From: Promethearchaeota archaeon
Lineage (GTDB): Archaea > Asgardarchaeota > Lokiarchaeia > Sigyniarchaeales > SOKP01
Assembly: GCA_019057355.1 (NCBI GenBank)
Contig: DXJM01000071.1
Coordinates: 1-5,385, forward strand
Length of the DNA: 5,385 nucleotides
Direction: 5' to 3'
In this document: positions 1-5,328 of the stretch, one piece after another
Position numbering within the stretch: position 1 is the stretch's first letter
Layout of the letters: each line of letters opens with the position of its first letter
Notes under the pieces: model-generated
What the model saw: only the letters and a program-made list of their open reading frames with translations
Told to the model about the DNA's origin: nothing
Database searches by the model: none
Translations under genes and position numbers: made by a program

Positions 1-2
1 AT

Positions 3-53
3 GTATCTTCTAAAAATGCAATGAAAGGATTAAAAGAACATGTTCGAAAATAA
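3..53 (+). CDS. Possible C-terminal tail of an upstream gene (partial)
   Basis: From base 3 one frame stays open to a TAA at 51-53 and would encode VSSKNAMKGLKEHVRK. The other two forward frames stop within the first 24 bases. The basic, helix-like tail would suit the end of a protein, but 16 codons are too few to assign a family or even to be sure the frame is coding. If real, its last codons overlap the first copy of the GAACATGTTC palindrome, and the gene would lie 45 bp upstream of the cupin gene on the same strand. Confidence 0.35.
   Translation, partial: VSSKNAMKGLKEHVRK
36..50 (+). promoter_or_regulatory. Candidate operator, copy 1 (GAACATGTTCGAAAA)
   Basis: A perfect 10-bp palindrome GAACATGTTC (36-45) is followed by GAAAA. 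The same 15 bases recur at 484-498 in front of the ferredoxin gene. This copy ends 48 bp before the cupin ATG, and the other ends 51 bp before the ferredoxin ATG. It lies about 30 bp upstream of a TATA-like stretch, a position more typical of an archaeal activator site than of a repressor site. The cognate regulator is unknown. Confidence 0.5.
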
Positions 54-70
54 GTTTTTCTTGTCCCGAG

Positions 71-78
71 TAATATGG
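71..78 (+). promoter_or_regulatory. Candidate TATA box of the cupin gene
   Basis: TAATATGG is centred about 25 bp upstream of the ATG at 99. At the usual archaeal TATA-to-start distance, transcription would begin at or next to the start codon. No Shine-Dalgarno-like sequence precedes that ATG, which fits a leaderless mRNA. In such AT-rich DNA the box itself is weak evidence. Confidence 0.3.
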
Positions 79-98
79 TAAATTAAAGTACTGTTTAA

Positions 99-449
99 AT
101 GGTGATTAGATTGGAAATAATTGATATTAAAAATATCGAGACGAGTAAAACACCTCATGATGTTGATGTCCGGAAACTTTATTCGTTCAAACATGCATCA
201 ATCATCCATATTGAGTTGAAAGCTGGCGAATCATTGAAAAAACACGTTACTCCTGTGGATGTTTTTTTTTACGTCCTCGAGGGAGAGGGGGAAGTAGAAA
301 TTGGAACTGAATTAGAAAAGATCAAAAAGGATCAATTAATTTTTAGCCCCGCAAGAATTCCTCATAGATTGTTGAACAATTCTGAAAAAGCTTTTAGATT
401 TATGGTCATTAAAACGCCAACTCCAACCGAAGAAACCAAAATTCTATAA
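99..449 (+). CDS. Small single-domain cupin protein
   Basis: This 116-residue protein has a single cupin (double-stranded beta-helix) domain. The first cupin motif spans about residues 43-64: Gly43, His49, then TPVDVFFYVLEGEG. The second spans about 78-93: Asp78, SPARIPH with His89, and Asn93. The usual His-x-His-x(3-4)-Glu metal set is reduced, with Thr51 in place of the second His and Asp54 the nearest acidic residue. Metal binding through His49 and His89 is therefore possible but not certain, and the role could be ligand sensing rather than catalysis. The KHxTPVDVFFYVLEG block is one I associate with small cupins found near ferredoxin genes in anaerobes. The start is ATG 99, directly followed by GTG, with no Shine-Dalgarno. 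The gene ends before a T-rich tract and shares an upstream palindrome with the ferredoxin gene. No substrate can be named. Confidence 0.85.
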   Translation: MVIRLEIIDIKNIETSKTPHDVDVRKLYSFKHASIIHIELKAGESLKKHVTPVDVFFYVLEGEGEVEIGTELEKIKKDQLIFSPARIPHRLLNNSEKAFRFMVIKTPTPTEETKIL

Positions 450-450
450 G

Positions 451-470
451 TTTATTTCTTTTTATTTTTC
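451..470 (+). terminator. T-rich archaeal-type terminator after the cupin gene
   Basis: Immediately after the cupin stop codon (447-449) the plus strand is almost pure T, with runs of 3, 3, 5 and 5 T separated by single A or C bases. Archaeal RNA polymerase terminates at such T-runs without needing a hairpin. This suggests the cupin and ferredoxin genes are separate transcripts, each with its own promoter and palindrome copy. Confidence 0.55.
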
Positions 471-471
471 G

Positions 472-498
472 ATGTTCAATACTGAACATGTTCGAAAA
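472..498 (+). promoter_or_regulatory. Candidate operator, copy 2, with three half-sites
   Basis: The element at 484-498 is identical to that at 36-50 and contains the palindrome GAACATGTTC (484-493). Here a third half-site, TGTTC (473-477), lies upstream. As a result ATGTTCA (472-478) and TGAACAT (483-489) form a second 7-bp inverted repeat around a 4-base spacer. The site lies between the cupin terminator and the ferredoxin start, about 27 bp upstream of a TATA-like sequence. A dimeric or tetrameric transcription factor binding here is an inference. Confidence 0.55.
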
Positions 499-515
499 CA
501 AAATTATATGATAGG

Positions 516-522
516 ATATATT
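516..522 (+). promoter_or_regulatory. Candidate TATA box of the ferredoxin-like gene
   Basis: ATATATT lies about 31 bp upstream of the ATG at 550 and would place the transcript start a few bases before that codon. Its distance from the upstream palindrome (about 27 bp from the centre) matches the layout at the cupin gene (about 30 bp). A second option, ATTATATG at 503-510, would give a leader of roughly 18 bases. Confidence 0.3.
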
Positions 523-549
523 CAATTATATTAAGATGGAAAACATAAA

Positions 550-1347
550 ATGGGATTTAAAATGACGGAAGCTAAACAACGTGAAAAAGTAAAAAGAAAA
601 ATAATTGAAATTGATGAAGATCTTTGTACTGGATGTGGTAAATGTGTAATTGCGTGTGCCGAGGGGGCGTTAGAGATTATTGATGGAAAAGCGAAAGTCG
701 TGAGTGAAGTTTTTTGCGATGGATTGGGTGCTTGCATTGGTGAATGTCCCGAGGGTGCTTTAAAAATAATTGAGAGAAACGCATTCAAGTTTGATGAGGA
801 AGAAGTAGAGAAACATCTAGAGGGAATGCTTGAGCAAACCCATTTATCATCAACACCTAAAAAGGTAAGTGAAGGAAAGCAATATTCTTATCAATGCAAC
901 TGTCCCTTTGCAAACATGATTATTTATGATCAAGGATGGGATCAAACAGAAATTACTGAAGAGGTTCCTTCTGCATTAAGACAATGGCCGATCAAATTAA
1001 CATTAGTGGCGCCTACTGCACCATATTTTAACAATGAAGAATTAATTATAGTTTCAGATTGTTCACCATTAGCTTATGGAGATTTTCATAGAAAAATTTT
1101 ACAGGGAAAACCAATAGTGAGTGTTTGTCCGATGTTAGGATTAAGAGAAATCGAACTGGATAAAATAGAGGAAATCCTAAAAAATAATCCTATTAAAAAG
1201 GTCAACCTAATACTCATGGAGGTGCCATGTTGTCTGAAAATGAAATTTTTTATGGATCCAATAATATCAAAAATAGACCGTAAAATAAGTGTTCAAGAAA
1301 CGATAATTAGTCAGGATGGGAAAATCTTGCATCAAGATAAATTATAG
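550..1347 (+). CDS. Ferredoxin-like 4Fe-4S protein with a Cys-rich C-terminal domain
   Basis: This 265-residue soluble electron-transfer protein has a dicluster ferredoxin domain at about residues 17-76. The first motif is complete: C26xxC29xxC32xxxC36, with Ala instead of Pro after the last Cys. The second is C56xxLxxC62xxxC66P, with Leu59 at the usual second Cys, so one cluster may be 3Fe-4S or differently ligated. The remaining ~150 residues contain C116/C118 (QCNCPF), an LRQWPIKLTLVAPTAPYF block, DCSPLAYGDFH (C171), C193P and MEVPCC (C227/C228), suggesting a further metal or cluster site. I recognise this layout from anaerobes, where related ferredoxins sit near hybrid-cluster-protein or cupin genes; that link is recalled, not shown here. 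Met5 (562) is an alternative start, because GGGA lies 6 bases before it and a weak GATGGA precedes Met1. It is probably transcribed separately from the cupin gene but through the same regulator. Confidence 0.87.
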   Translation: MGFKMTEAKQREKVKRKIIEIDEDLCTGCGKCVIACAEGALEIIDGKAKVVSEVFCDGLGACIGECPEGALKIIERNAFKFDEEEVEKHLEGMLEQTHLSSTPKKVSEGKQYSYQCNCPFANMIIYDQGWDQTEITEEVPSALRQWPIKLTLVAPTAPYFNNEELIIVSDCSPLAYGDFHRKILQGKPIVSVCPMLGLREIELDKIEEILKNNPIKKVNLILMEVPCCLKMKFFMDPIISKIDRKISVQETIISQDGKILHQDKL

Positions 1348-1360
1348 TTATTATTTTTTC
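1348..1360 (+). terminator. T-run after the ferredoxin-like gene
   Basis: TTATTATTTTTTC directly follows the stop codon and includes six consecutive T. It lies in the 34-bp gap before the end of the convergent regulator gene. It fits archaeal termination on the plus strand. No matching T-run serves the opposite gene in this gap. Confidence 0.4.
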
Positions 1361-1381
1361 CTATTGTTTATCCGACCATGT

Positions 1382-2035
1382 TTATTCTATCATCACAATT
1401 TTCTTTTTAATGATTTTTCTTAGCATGACCGAGAGGGCTGATTTTGATTTGTCTAATATAATAGCTAAATCCTCTAAAGACACTTTTCGAGGAACTTCAA
1501 AAAAACCGCGTTCTATTGCTTTTTCCAAGACTCGAACTTCTTCTAAAGAAAGCTTACTTTCTTCATTTTCAAGATTATAAGCAGATTTACCAATACGCAA
1601 CAGATCAAACGTGATATTTTTTTGCTCAAAAAGAGATAACAACTTGTCAATCCTCTCTCTTTTAGCAATTAATTTCCAAAATGCATGCCCTTCCCTAACA
1701 TTTACAGGGAAATTTACAAGTACTCCACATTTAATAATTGCATATAATAAATAAGGATCTTTGGTTTTAATATTGAATTTAATACGGGTATCTTCCCGTT
1801 CCAAGATACTCAATTCAAACACTGATGGATGTCGTGTAATAATCTCCATGATTGAATCGATATCGTGATAGAGAATTTCTATAATAGAATTTCCTATTGA
1901 TTTTTCCAAATCATAAGGGAGAAAATAGGAAATCTGCATTTTAATATCTGGGAAGTCCTTGAAAATTTCCGAAATCCACATATCATCGGGAAATTTTATC
2001 TTTATTCTTGCAAGTGAAGGACTTTCGACATCCAT
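1382..2035 (-). CDS. HTH_10 (Bat-type) transcriptional regulator
   Basis: This 217-residue protein ends in a bacterioopsin-activator-type helix-turn-helix (HTH_10) at about residues 162-213. The domain's hallmark pattern is clear: LSLEEVRVLEKAIERGFFEVPRKVSLEDLA with the recognition region KSKSALSVMLRKI. The N-terminal ~155 residues form a mixed alpha/beta region (IKMQISYFLPYDLE, later VNVREGHAFWKL) like the sensory halves of archaeal HTH_10 proteins. It holds only one Cys (C103), so it does not look like an iron-sulfur or thiol-pair sensor. No membrane segment is present. The family is essentially archaeal, which is the best taxonomic clue in the window. It is divergent from the iron-sulfur flavoprotein across 74 bp and converges on the ferredoxin-like gene. 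Control of the flavoprotein, or of the two palindrome-linked genes, is plausible but unproven. The start is ATG at 2033-2035, with no Shine-Dalgarno visible. Confidence 0.87.
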   Translation of the reverse strand: MDVESPSLARIKIKFPDDMWISEIFKDFPDIKMQISYFLPYDLEKSIGNSIIEILYHDIDSIMEIITRHPSVFELSILEREDTRIKFNIKTKDPYLLYAIIKCGVLVNFPVNVREGHAFWKLIAKRERIDKLLSLFEQKNITFDLLRIGKSAYNLENEESKLSLEEVRVLEKAIERGFFEVPRKVSLEDLAIILDKSKSALSVMLRKIIKKKIVMIE

Positions 2036-2054
2036 AATTTATATTGAGATCATA

Positions 2055-2073
2055 AAAATTAGTAACTTTAGTA
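2055..2073. promoter_or_regulatory. Possible operator in the regulator/flavoprotein divergent gap
   Basis: The 74-bp intergenic region contains an imperfect 15-bp palindrome at 2055-2069 (AAA-N-TTA-G-TAA-N-TTT). Overlapping it is a direct repeat of TTAGTA at 2059-2064 and 2068-2073, 9 bp apart. Either could be a binding site for the neighbouring HTH_10 regulator. The low sequence complexity makes chance a real alternative. Confidence 0.25.
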
Positions 2074-2081
2074 GGAATAGA

Positions 2082-2089
2082 ATAAATAT
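2082..2089 (+). promoter_or_regulatory. Candidate TATA box of the flavoprotein gene
   Basis: ATAAATAT, preceded by purine-rich GGAATAGA that could act as a BRE, is centred about 25 bp before the ATG at 2110. This spacing predicts a leaderless transcript, in line with the lack of any Shine-Dalgarno-like sequence before the start. Confidence 0.4.
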
Positions 2090-2109
2090 CAAAAAAGATT
2101 TATGAAATT

Positions 2110-2700
2110 ATGGTTGATATGTTATTAGGAGTATGCGGAAGTCCGCGAAATCAAGGCACGGAATCTGCAATCAAGTATGCCCTAGAATATGCTTCCACCA
2201 AGTTTGGTTTTGAAACGGAGTTCTGGACTATACGAGGAAAAAACATAAAGTTTTGCTTGAATTGTGATTACTGCATTCGTGAGAAGAAAGGTTGCATGCA
2301 CGTTGACAACCTTGGAGAATTTTACCCAAAATTAGAAGAGGCGCGTTTCTTACTCTTTGGAACACCGATATTTCAAGGAAATGTCTCAGGACAGTTAAAG
2401 ACGGTAATGGACCGGTGCAGGGCATTAATTGCAAAAAGTCCTGATGTTTTTAAAAATAAGATTGGAGCTGCATTAGCCGTTGGAGGTGATAGGAACGGGG
2501 GGCAAGAAATTGCAATTAGAACAATACTTGATTTTTTTCAACAAAACCACGTTATATGCGTGTCAGGAGGAGCGTTTGGTGCAAATTTAGGAGCGAGTTT
2601 ATGGACAAGAGATCAAGGAAGAAAGGGAATTGAGGAGGATGAAGAAGGTTTGCGAGCAATCCGAAAAGTCATTAAAAGAATGGCGGAATACAAAAAATAA
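2110..2700 (+). CDS. Iron-sulfur flavoprotein (Isf / NADPH-dependent FMN reductase fold)
   Basis: This 196-residue cytoplasmic protein has a flavodoxin-like fold that binds FMN. It opens with a beta strand and the phosphate loop GSPRNQGTES (residues 10-19). The compact cluster motif C49xxC52xxC55x6C62 fits the CX2CX2CX4-7C rule of the Isf family and should hold a 4Fe-4S cluster beside the FMN. GTPIFQGNVSGQLKTVMDR (about 84-102) and GGDRNGGQE (about 125-133) are the other flavin-contacting segments. Length and layout are normal for the family. Methanogen Isf proteins take electrons from ferredoxin and reduce O2 or H2O2, and others act on small oxidised substrates, so an oxidant-defence role is likely but the substrate is open. 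Met4 (2119) is an alternative start. The ATG at 2102 is in another frame and soon stops. The gene is divergent from the HTH_10 regulator, its likeliest controller. Confidence 0.9.
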   Translation: MVDMLLGVCGSPRNQGTESAIKYALEYASTKFGFETEFWTIRGKNIKFCLNCDYCIREKKGCMHVDNLGEFYPKLEEARFLLFGTPIFQGNVSGQLKTVMDRCRALIAKSPDVFKNKIGAALAVGGDRNGGQEIAIRTILDFFQQNHVICVSGGAFGANLGASLWTRDQGRKGIEEDEEGLRAIRKVIKRMAEYKK

Positions 2701-2723
2701 TAAAATTATGTTTCTTTAACTGT

Positions 2724-2731
2724 AAAAAAAA
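2724..2731 (-). terminator. Oligo-T terminator of the glutaredoxin-like gene
   Basis: Eight consecutive A on the plus strand give a T8 run on the minus strand, 18 bp beyond the glutaredoxin-like stop codon. This fits archaeal intrinsic termination of the ATPase/glutaredoxin-like transcription unit. The convergent flavoprotein gene has only a weak TTTCTTT (2711-2717) on its own strand. Confidence 0.45.
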
Positions 2732-2748
2732 TATAAAATTGTAATTAT

Positions 2749-3066
2749 TTATTTAATATTAAACAATTTTTTAGCTTGTTTCTCTCTTATTCCTGAAACT
2801 CCCCACAATTCTTTAAACCAATATTTTCCTTTATGAATTACTACGGGAGTGTTCACGACGCATTCATTTTCATCGCAAAATGTTCCTACAAAATTTTTAT
2901 CGTGTAAAAGCTGATGAATAAATTCTTGATCTTCGAGATCTTTCTCGATATATGACACTTTTTTATCATCAAGCCATTCTTTCAGTTCATGACACCGATG
3001 ACAGTCTTTTTTTGTAATGATTAGAGGTAATTGCATTTCAGTCATAAAAAATTTTAATATCATCAA
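2749..3066 (-). CDS. Glutaredoxin/thioredoxin-fold CxxC protein
   Basis: This small thiol protein has 105 residues from the first ATG, or 98 from Met8. It has a thioredoxin-fold layout: strand LPLIIT, redox motif C22HRC25 at the head of a helix (ELKEWLDDKK), strand VSYIEKDL, and the cis-Pro strand NTPVVIHKGKY with Pro74. A second pair, C64-x4-C69, lies in a loop just before the cis-Pro strand. It is not the usual glutaredoxin GG motif and could form a disulfide or bind metal. The family is clear only at the fold level. It lies 42 bp downstream of the heavy-metal ATPase on the same strand, so thiol reduction or metal handling for that pump is a reasonable inference. The true start is uncertain (Met1, Met2, Met8 or Met11), and none has a Shine-Dalgarno. 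A TATA-like box centred near 3088 would favour Met2 as a leaderless start, or Met8 with a short leader. Confidence 0.78.
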   Translation of the reverse strand: MMILKFFMTEMQLPLIITKKDCHRCHELKEWLDDKKVSYIEKDLEDQEFIHQLLHDKNFVGTFCDENECVVNTPVVIHKGKYWFKELWGVSGIREKQAKKLFNIK

Positions 3067-3084
3067 ATAAATAAAGTTTTGGTG

Positions 3085-3095
3085 TATAATTTAAA
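3085..3095 (-). promoter_or_regulatory. Possible internal promoter before the glutaredoxin-like gene
   Basis: On the minus strand TTTAAATTATA lies in the 42-bp gap after the ATPase stop codon. Its centre is about 22 bp upstream of the first ATG of the glutaredoxin-like gene. It may give that gene a transcript of its own in addition to read-through from the ATPase. The gap is AT-rich, so the match is weak. Confidence 0.28.
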
Positions 3096-3108
3096 ATAAA
3101 TTACTATA

Positions 3109-5271
3109 TCATTGTAAGACCATTTTGCCTTGACAATGAGGACAATCAAGGGGTAATTCCTCATCACATGGTTCTAACTCCTTGCTACTCAGAATATTTC
3201 TCCAGCAAATTAATTTATCCCCTTTTTTTACCATGTCGCGTCCATGATGTTGAGGGATGATATTTTTTGTATTACAATTATCGCAGATCAATATTTTCGC
3301 TTTATTTTCAATTTCTTCAAGCGGTATATCTCTATAAGGATATTTATAGCGGAAAATGGTCATGCCATTAAGTAAAACTAGGAGAGAAACACCCATATCA
3401 CCAATTCCAACCGCTAACCAGAGTGTCATTAAACCAATAACGGTTAAGACCGCGAAAGAAAGTTTGACAATGATTGATGTCCATATATTTTGCTTAATTT
3501 TTTTATTAGTTTTTTTTGCGATATCAATAAAAGTGAGAATTTTTTTTAAATCATCATTAATGATGATGACATCAGAAGTCTCAATTGTAATATCCGTAGC
3601 AGAAGCACCGATTGCAATACTTAAATCAGATAAGGCTAATGCAGGAGCGTCATTGATCCCATCACCAACCATGGCAATGCCCTTGTATTGAGATTTTAAT
3701 TCTTCAATTTTTTTGAGTTTTTGGTCCGGTAATTTTTCTCCGTAAGAATGGTCAATATCTAAACAAGCACCAATAGTATTACATGCAAATTGATTATCAC
3801 CAGATATCAAAACCGTTTTATAACCCCGCCTTTTCAAGCCATCTATTAAAATTGGAGCCGTGGTGCGAAGAACGTCCCTTATGGTGATAATCCCCAAAAG
3901 TTCTTTATTATTTGCAAGTAAAATGGGAATTGTTCCAATTTTTTCAAATTCCTCTAGATCCTCAAGTGGTAAGTCTATATCAAGCTCTTCAATAAATTTT
4001 TGACTTCCTACACTCACTAATTCTCCATTTATGACTCCTTTTATTCCCTTTCCTTTGATGACTTCAAAATTCTCTACAGGCTGAAATAGAATACCCATAT
4101 CTCTTGCTTGATTTACTATTGTTTGGCCTATCAGATGCTCAGAAAGGACCTCTAAACTTGCTGCAAGTTTTATTATCTCTTTGTTATTCAAACCCGAATA
4201 CGATATAATATCAAAAATCTTTAATTTTCCCTCTGTTAGCGTTCCAGTTTTATCAAAAGCAAATACATCAATTTTATTAATTTTCTCAATAAATCGATTT
4301 CCTTTCACGAGAATCCCATCTTTAGCCAGTTTTGTTAAAGATGCTATGTTTGCCAGAGGTGTGGAGAGTGTTAAAGCACATGGACAAGAAACAACCAATA
4401 AGACCAATCCCCTGTAAAACCAATCGTAAAAATTATTAAAAATTATAGAGGGAACGATCATGACAAATAGCGAGCAAATCACAATTATAGGTGTGTAATA
4501 ACGTGCAAATTTTTCAATGAATTTTTCATTTTTACTTCGATTTTGTTGTGCTATCCTTACATTTTCAGCAATTTGAGCCACTAAGGTATTGGAACTTTCT
4601 CTAAGGACTTCAATATCAATAAAACTATCAGAATTTATGCTGGAAGCAAATATCTCATCCCCTTCTTGTTTAAACACGGGAATAGACTCCCCTGTTATCG
4701 CACTCTGGTCAAAATAAGATTTACCGTGAATTACAATTCCATCTAGTGGAACTTTCATTCCGGGTTTTATACCAATGATATCTCCCTTTTTTACATCTTT
4801 CGTTGGAATGAGAACATACCCATTATCGTGTTTAATCAACGCTTCATTTGGAGTTAATTGTAATAACTGTTTAATGGCATTTCTTGATTTATCAGTTGTG
4901 ATTTCTTCTAACCTTTCAGCAATCGCATACAAAAGAATTGCCGTGGCTCCCTCTTGTCCATGTAAAATGAAAAATGAAGCAATACCTGCAATAATGATTA
5001 AAATATTTGCTGTGATTCTTTTTTCCATTACATCTTTAACGGCCTCAGTGGCAACGCCATAACTTGATAGAAATATTGATGAAAAGGCTAAAACTTGGGT
5101 GATTATTAATACATCAAATGCAAATTCAAAATAGATTGAAATTCCTATCAATAATGCTGAAAGAATAATAAAATACCAGAAATATATTTCAAAAAAAGAT
5201 TCTTTCTCATAATTTTCAAGATCTAGATCATCTGAGCAAGACGAACATGATTGGTTACTAATCTTAATCAC
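3109..5271 (-). CDS. P1B-type heavy-metal-translocating ATPase (Zn/Cd/Pb type)
   Basis: This 720-residue membrane pump probably exports Zn2+, Cd2+ or Pb2+ using ATP. The core is complete: helices at about 29-50, 53-72, 88-103 and 107-118, actuator loop T193GES, metal-gate C296PC298 in SCPCALTLSTP, phosphorylation site D340KTGTLT, hinge G536DGIND and two last helices to about 640. CPC followed by ALTLSTP, Lys603 in helix 7 and D625-x-G627 in helix 8 match the P1B-2 (CadA/ZntA) group, not copper pumps. Unusual points: there is no N-terminal HMA domain, only C9SSC12; the N-domain SEHP motif reads SEHL (His379 kept, Leu380); and residues 663-720 form a Cys/His-rich tail (C663xxC666, H675H676, C689, C702, C710PHC713) resembling zinc ribbons. 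The start is GTG, directly preceded in frame by TAG, with no ATG until residue 82. It is probably the first gene of a unit with the glutaredoxin-like gene. Confidence 0.95.
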   Translation of the reverse strand: MIKISNQSCSSCSDDLDLENYEKESFFEIYFWYFIILSALLIGISIYFEFAFDVLIITQVLAFSSIFLSSYGVATEAVKDVMEKRITANILIIIAGIASFFILHGQEGATAILLYAIAERLEEITTDKSRNAIKQLLQLTPNEALIKHDNGYVLIPTKDVKKGDIIGIKPGMKVPLDGIVIHGKSYFDQSAITGESIPVFKQEGDEIFASSINSDSFIDIEVLRESSNTLVAQIAENVRIAQQNRSKNEKFIEKFARYYTPIIVICSLFVMIVPSIIFNNFYDWFYRGLVLLVVSCPCALTLSTPLANIASLTKLAKDGILVKGNRFIEKINKIDVFAFDKTGTLTEGKLKIFDIISYSGLNNKEIIKLAASLEVLSEHLIGQTIVNQARDMGILFQPVENFEVIKGKGIKGVINGELVSVGSQKFIEELDIDLPLEDLEEFEKIGTIPILLANNKELLGIITIRDVLRTTAPILIDGLKRRGYKTVLISGDNQFACNTIGACLDIDHSYGEKLPDQKLKKIEELKSQYKGIAMVGDGINDAPALALSDLSIAIGASATDITIETSDVIIINDDLKKILTFIDIAKKTNKKIKQNIWTSIIVKLSFAVLTVIGLMTLWLAVGIGDMGVSLLVLLNGMTIFRYKYPYRDIPLEEIENKAKILICDNCNTKNIIPQHHGRDMVKKGDKLICWRNILSSKELEPCDEELPLDCPHCQGKMVLQ

Positions 5272-5295
5272 CTATTATACAATGAAATATAAATC

Positions 5296-5314
5296 ATAAA
5301 AGCTTCACTTTTAT
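5296..5314 (-). promoter_or_regulatory. Candidate operator of the metal ATPase (inverted repeat)
   Basis: On the minus strand ATAAAAG and CTTTTAT form a perfect 7-bp inverted repeat around the 5-base spacer TGAAG, 24-42 bp upstream of the GTG start. It lies just downstream of a TATA-like box (5318-5328), over the predicted transcript start, the classic position for an archaeal repressor. Dyad operators of ArsR- or DtxR-type metal sensors have similar architecture, but no such regulator is encoded in this window. Confidence 0.4.
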
Positions 5315-5317
5315 TTT

Positions 5318-5328
5318 GTATAAAAAAA
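5318..5328 (-). promoter_or_regulatory. Candidate TATA box of the metal ATPase gene
   Basis: On the minus strand TTTTTTTATAC would start transcription about 25 bp further on, within the inverted repeat, giving a leader of roughly 25 bases before the GTG. A second box, TTTATATT, lies only about 18 bp from the GTG, which is close for leaderless initiation. Confidence 0.3.

Noticed and set aside
262..270. A run of nine T inside the cupin gene as a possible frameshift or premature terminator
   Set aside because: The frame before and after the run reads the expected cupin motif VDVFFYVLEG without interruption, so the run length is right. It sits within translated sequence, and nothing shows it terminates transcription.
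531..788. An 85-codon minus-strand frame opposite the start of the ferredoxin-like gene
   Set aside because: It overlaps the cluster-binding cysteines of the plus-strand gene and shows no recognisable domain or promoter.
2228..2434. A 68-codon minus-strand frame inside the flavoprotein gene
   Set aside because: It overlaps the conserved cysteine motif and flavin-binding segments of the real gene and has no motif of its own.
3356..5062. Several open frames of 78-111 codons on the plus strand opposite the metal ATPase
   Set aside because: They lie wholly inside a gene with every catalytic motif of a P-type ATPase in order, have no family-like motifs of their own, and arise from the reverse complement of its codons.
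5243..5249. GAACATG near the start of the ATPase gene as a third copy of the palindrome
   Set aside because: Only one half-site matches, it lies inside the coding sequence for the N-terminal SCSSC residues, and the second half of the palindrome is absent.
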